Assembly: GCF_001905885.1 (NCBI RefSeq)
Contig: NZ_LIYH01000005.1
Coordinates: 124,001 to 188,000 of the forward strand
Source of the DNA: Streptomyces sp. CB03234
Lineage (GTDB): Bacteria; Actinomycetota; Actinomycetes; Streptomycetales; Streptomycetaceae
DNA: 64,000 nucleotides
Reading direction: 5' to 3'
A model generated the notes under the pieces. The model was given only the letters and a program-made list of their open reading frames with translations, made no database searches and was not told the origin of the DNA. Shown here one piece after another: positions 61,135 through 64,000 of the stretch. Position 1 is the stretch's first letter; each line of letters begins with the position of its first letter. The position numbers and the translations under genes were made by a program.

Positions 61135-61581
61135 TCAGGCGGCGACGATCTCGACGCCGAGCTTCGCGACGACCTCGGCGTGCAGACGCACGGAGACCTG
61201 GTGCGAGCCCAGGGTCTTGATCGGCGAACCGAGCTCGACACGGCGCTTGTCGACCTCGGGGCCACCCGCGGACTTGATCGCCGAAGCGATGTCCGCCGGG
61301 GTCACGGAGCCGAAGAGACGGCCGGCGTCGCCGGAGCGAACGGCCAGGCGCACCTTCGTGCCCTCGAGCTGGGCCTTGATCTCGTTGGCCTGCTCGATGG
61401 TCGCGATCTCGTGGATCTTGCGGGCGCGGCGGATCTGCGCCACGTCCTTCTCGCCACCCTTGGTCCAGCGGATCGCGAAACCACGCGGGACCAGGTAGTT
61501 GCGAGCGTAACCGTCCTTGACGTCGACGACGTCACCGGCGGTGCCGAGGCCGGAGACCTCGTGCTTGAGGATGATCTTCAT
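61135..61581 (-). CDS. rplI: Ribosomal protein bL9
   Basis: A 148-residue large-subunit protein. The N-terminal MKIILKHEVSGLGTAGDVVD VKDG, a long helix around residues 45-75, and the C-terminal SPIKTLGSHQVSVRLHAEV fit L9. It binds 23S rRNA near the L1 stalk. It is the last gene of rpsF-ssb-rpsR-rplI and 16 bases after rpsR. Confidence 0.97.
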   Translation of the reverse strand: MKIILKHEVSGLGTAGDVVDVKDGYARNYLVPRGFAIRWTKGGEKDVAQIRRARKIHEIATIEQANEIKAQLEGTKVRLAVRSGDAGRLFGSVTPADIASAIKSAGGPEVDKRRVELGSPIKTLGSHQVSVRLHAEVVAKLGVEIVAA

Positions 61582-61597
61582 GTTTCGTCACCCTCCC

Positions 61598-61834
61598 TTA
61601 TCGCGCGGTGGACGTGTAGGGCAGCAGCGCCATCTCACGGCTGTTCTTGACGGCCGTGGCGACGTCACGCTGGTGCTGCGTGCAGTTGCCGGTGACGCGG
61701 CGGGCACGGATCTTGCCGCGGTCGGAAATGAACTTCCGCAGCATGTTCGTGTCCTTGTAGTCCACGTACGCGGTCTTGTCCTTGCAGAATGCGCAGACCT
61801 TCTTCTTCGGCTTGCGCACAGGCGGCTTCGCCAT
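61598..61834 (-). CDS. rpsR: Ribosomal protein bS18 (zinc-binding type)
   Basis: A 78-residue small-subunit protein. It keeps cysteines in KKKVCAFCKDKTAYVDYKD and GNCTQHQRD, so it is a zinc-ribbon (C+) version. Streptomyces usually carry a second, cysteine-free copy used under zinc starvation, expected elsewhere in the genome. Start ATG 61834 has AGGAG. It forms the S6-S18 pair with rpsF. Confidence 0.97.
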   Translation of the reverse strand: MAKPPVRKPKKKVCAFCKDKTAYVDYKDTNMLRKFISDRGKIRARRVTGNCTQHQRDVATAVKNSREMALLPYTSTAR

Positions 61835-61897
61835 GGTGTATCTCCTGTGTGATCAAGAAGTGGGGTACGAGCCTGAGCCCTCGAAGCCCTGAGGGGC

Positions 61898-62482
61898 CTA
61901 GAAGGGGGGCTCGTCCGAGTAGCCGCCGCCGGCACCACCGGAGCTTCCGCCCCAGCCGCCTCCGCCGCCCTGCGGCTGGCTGCCGCCGGCCGGCGCGCTG
62001 GTCGCCCACGGGTCGTCGGCGGGAGCACCGCCGCCACCCTGCTGGCCACCACCCGGGGCACCGCCCCAGTTGCCGCCGCCCTGCTGACCGCCGCCGTAGC
62101 CGCCCTGGCCACCGCGGCCGGTGGTCTTGGTGACCTTGGCCGTGGCGTTCTTGAGGCTGGGGCCGACTTCCTCGACGTCCAGCTCGTAGACCGTGCGCTT
62201 GACGCCCTCGCGGTCCTCGTACGACCGCTGCTTCAGCCGGCCCTGCACGACGACGCGCATGCCTCGCTGGAGCGACTCGGCGACGTTCTCCGCCGCCTGG
62301 CGCCAGACCGAGCAGGTGAGGAACAGGCTCTCGCCGTCCTTCCACTCATTGGTCTGACGGTCGAAGGTGCGGGGAGTGGACGCGACGCGGAACTTCGCGA
62401 CCGCCGCACCGGACGGGGTGAAGCGCAGCTCGGGGTCGTCGACAAGATTGCCGACGACCGTGATGACGGTCTCGCCTGCCAT
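61898..62482 (-). CDS. ssb: Single-stranded DNA-binding protein
   Basis: A 194-residue protein. The OB fold covers residues 1-120 (GETVITVVGNLVDDPELRFT and RVVVQGRLKQRSYEDREG). A Gly/Gln-rich linker and the acidic tip YSDEPPF that recruits partner proteins follow. Start ATG 62482 has GAGAGG. It lies between rpsF and rpsR in the usual operon. Confidence 0.97.
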   Translation of the reverse strand: MAGETVITVVGNLVDDPELRFTPSGAAVAKFRVASTPRTFDRQTNEWKDGESLFLTCSVWRQAAENVAESLQRGMRVVVQGRLKQRSYEDREGVKRTVYELDVEEVGPSLKNATAKVTKTTGRGGQGGYGGGQQGGGNWGGAPGGGQQGGGGAPADDPWATSAPAGGSQPQGGGGGWGGSSGGAGGGYSDEPPF

Positions 62483-62558
62483 GGGGAACCTCTCGGCGGG
62501 ATTGCTTCTGGCTGCTTGCTGCTGCTACTCGAAACCCGATGACCTCTGAGCTAGCTGC

Positions 62559-62849
62559 TCAGTGGGTCTCGGGACGGAGGACCTTGGTCCGGAGGACCGA
62601 CTCGTTCAGGTTCATCTGGCGGTCGAGCTCCTTGACGACCGCAGGCTCGGCCTGCAGGTCGATGACCGAGTAGATGCCCTCGGGCTTCTTCTTGATCTCG
62701 TAAGCGAGACGACGACGGCCCCAGGTGTCGACCTTCTCGACCTTTCCGTTGCCCTCACGGACGACGGAGAGGAAGTTCTCGATCAGCGGGGAGACAGCGC
62801 GCTCCTCGAGATCGGGGTCGAGGATGACCATCACCTCGTAGTGACGCAT
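62559..62849 (-). CDS. rpsF: Ribosomal protein bS6
   Basis: A 96-residue small-subunit protein: MRHYEVMVILDPDLEERA start, KKPEGIYSVIDLQAEPA and VLRTKVLRPETH end. Start ATG 62849 has GGAGG; the longer upstream frame has no homology. It is the first gene of rpsF-ssb-rpsR-rplI. The gap upstream (62850-63121) holds the promoter and the start of the divergent gene. Confidence 0.97.
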   Translation of the reverse strand: MRHYEVMVILDPDLEERAVSPLIENFLSVVREGNGKVEKVDTWGRRRLAYEIKKKPEGIYSVIDLQAEPAVVKELDRQMNLNESVLRTKVLRPETH

Positions 62850-63121
62850 GTGGAACCCACCTCCTTTGGACTCAGCGGCCACGGTCGTTCCGTGGCAGGA
62901 GGGTCGTGATGCGTACGCAACGGTATCGGCCGCCACTGACAATCGTCCTCAGCGAGTGAGGGACCCTGATCAGGACATGGACAGACACCGGTGCAGACCG
63001 TCCAGACTACCCGCACACCGGCTTCCGGTTGAAATCCCGTGGCCAGGGGACGCAATCTGTACACATCGGGTGCGTGCGGCGCTACGATGCGCCGCCTTCC
63101 GGCACAGCCAGGAGGTACCTC

Positions 63122-63436
63122 ATGGCCCAGGCATTCCACCGTCACCCCACCTCGTCGCTCTTCGCCACGGACGGCAAGCCCCATCCGCTCCAGGACACGC
63201 TGATGGCGGTGACCCTGGTACTCGGAGCGCTCGCCTTCATCACGGCCCAGTTCCACCACCTCCACCTGATCAGCTCGTGGGCGGGCCTGGTGGGCATCGT
63301 CACCGGCGCCTACGGCCAGTACATCTCCGAGACGACACGGGAGCGCACCCTGCTGATCATCGGTATGGGTGCCTCGGCGATCGGTTTCGGCCTCGGTATG
63401 GCACACGGCGGCCTCTTCGGCGGTGTCCTCGGCTAG
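63122..63436 (+). CDS. Small conserved membrane protein
   Basis: A 104-residue protein with three membrane helices (LMAVTLVLGALAFITAQF, ISSWAGLVGIVTGAYGQYI and LLIIGMGASAIGFGLGMA). Short His-containing segments (AFHRHPTS, QFHHLHLI) lie around helix 1. Start ATG 63122 has a perfect AGGAGGT. I recognise it only as a conserved Streptomyces protein upstream of rpsF; function unknown. Confidence 0.85.
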   Translation: MAQAFHRHPTSSLFATDGKPHPLQDTLMAVTLVLGALAFITAQFHHLHLISSWAGLVGIVTGAYGQYISETTRERTLLIIGMGASAIGFGLGMAHGGLFGGVLG

Positions 63437-63545
63437 GCCCTCCTGGCGTACGGCCCATCGGGGCGCTCCCCGGTGCCAGTAGGCTTCGGCGCGAGAGCCG
63501 GAGCCCCTGTACCCATGGGGACACACCTGCCGAGGAGCGCCCCGC

Positions 63546-64000
63546 ATGAGCCTGACCCTGAGGACCATCAGCCGAGAGCAGCATCTGGCGTACATCCAGA
63601 GCCTGCCTGCGGCGAGTCACTGCCAGGTCCCCGCATGGGCTGATGTGAAGACCGAGTGGCGCTCGGAGAACCTGGGCTGGTTCGACAAGGACGGCCAGTT
63701 GGTCGGCGCCGGCCTGGTGCTCTACCGCCAGCTCCCGAAGATCAAGCGGTACCTCGCGTATCTCCCCGAGGGCCCGGTGATCAACTGGTACGCGCCGAAC
63801 CTGGACGACTGGCTGGAGCCGATGCTGGCGCACCTGAAGCACCAGGGTGCCTTCTCCGTGAAGATGGGCCCGCCGGTCGTCATCCGCCGCTGGGACGCGG
63901 CCGCGATCAAGTCCGGCATCCAGGACCCGGACGTCAAGCGCCTGCGTGACGTCGAGGCCTCGCACATCGAGCCGCGCGCCTTCGAGGTGTCCGACCGGCT
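63546..64000 (+). CDS. FemX-like peptidoglycan bridge aminoacyltransferase, 5' part
   Basis: The first 151 residues of a FemABX-family protein; the gene runs off the end. The stretches HCQVPAWADVKTEWRSENLG, LVGAGLVLYRQLPKIKRYLA and PEGPVINWYAPNLDDWLEPM match the start of Streptomyces FemX, which adds the first glycine to lipid II using glycyl-tRNA. Start ATG 63546 has GAGGAG upstream. Confidence 0.9.
   Translation, partial: MSLTLRTISREQHLAYIQSLPAASHCQVPAWADVKTEWRSENLGWFDKDGQLVGAGLVLYRQLPKIKRYLAYLPEGPVINWYAPNLDDWLEPMLAHLKHQGAFSVKMGPPVVIRRWDAAAIKSGIQDPDVKRLRDVEASHIEPRAFEVSDR

Overview
The window is a very GC-rich, densely coded chromosomal segment of a Streptomyces or a very close relative. 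Evidence: a sporulation pair ssgA/ssgR, a Sco/PCuAC/CopCD/Dyp-peroxidase copper operon of the kind known from S. lividans, a Rex operator in front of cydA, and six perfect copies of the actinobacterial parS core GTTTCACGTGAAAC. The gene set (dnaB, ssb, rpsF, rpsR, rplI, serS, pheA, thiC, cydABDC, femX-like) is core genome. The clustered parS sites suggest that the origin of replication is not far away, although oriC itself is not in the window. I see no transposase, integrase, prophage, CRISPR array, tRNA or rRNA.

Layout, left half. 1-291 is the 3' end of an M24 aminopeptidase, followed by an RsbW-like kinase gene. 1042-7011 holds a putative membrane protein and the copper-handling operon: YcnI (DUF1775), Sco, PCuAC, CopC-CopD fusion and a Tat-exported Dyp peroxidase. 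pheA, serS and a HAD phosphatase follow, with DnaA-box-like sites in front of serS. 10.9-14.7 kb holds lpdA, a FadR-type regulator, a CynX-type MFS transporter and a small conserved protein. 14.8-18.3 kb is a four-gene ABC exporter operon with two ATPase/permease pairs. 18.6-22.3 kb holds an M24 hydrolase coupled to an epoxide hydrolase-SDR fusion, then a MerR regulator. After three DnaA boxes come kptA (RNA 2'-phosphotransferase), an LLM oxidoreductase, a HAD phosphatase, an M23 peptidase and a GAF histidine kinase.

Layout, right half. 28.0-34.1 kb is cydA-cydB-cydDC under a Rex operator. hisC-like, a LacI regulator, a metallophosphoesterase and a membrane protein follow. thiC has a TPP riboswitch. 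A YibE/F protein, ssgA-ssgR, small membrane and cupin genes, a cystathionine gamma-synthase/lyase-like gene, LysR, NUDIX, a globin-reductase with a histidine-rich tail, a HAD phosphatase, an MFS/MarR pair, GNAT and a class C beta-lactamase-like protein follow. A MerR regulator fused to two sliding-clamp domains, a decayed dienelactone hydrolase, dnaB, a MATE exporter, the rplI-rpsR-ssb-rpsF operon, a small membrane protein and the start of a FemX-like gene end the window.

Most unusual points: the MerR-sliding clamp hybrid (55818-56942); a parS site that forms the start of cydDC; DnaA-box clusters before serS, kptA and dnaB; a 23-codon remnant that looks like the shell of a deleted low-molecular-weight tyrosine phosphatase gene; a twice-frameshifted hydrolase pseudogene; and several tandem or palindromic repeats at operon ends.
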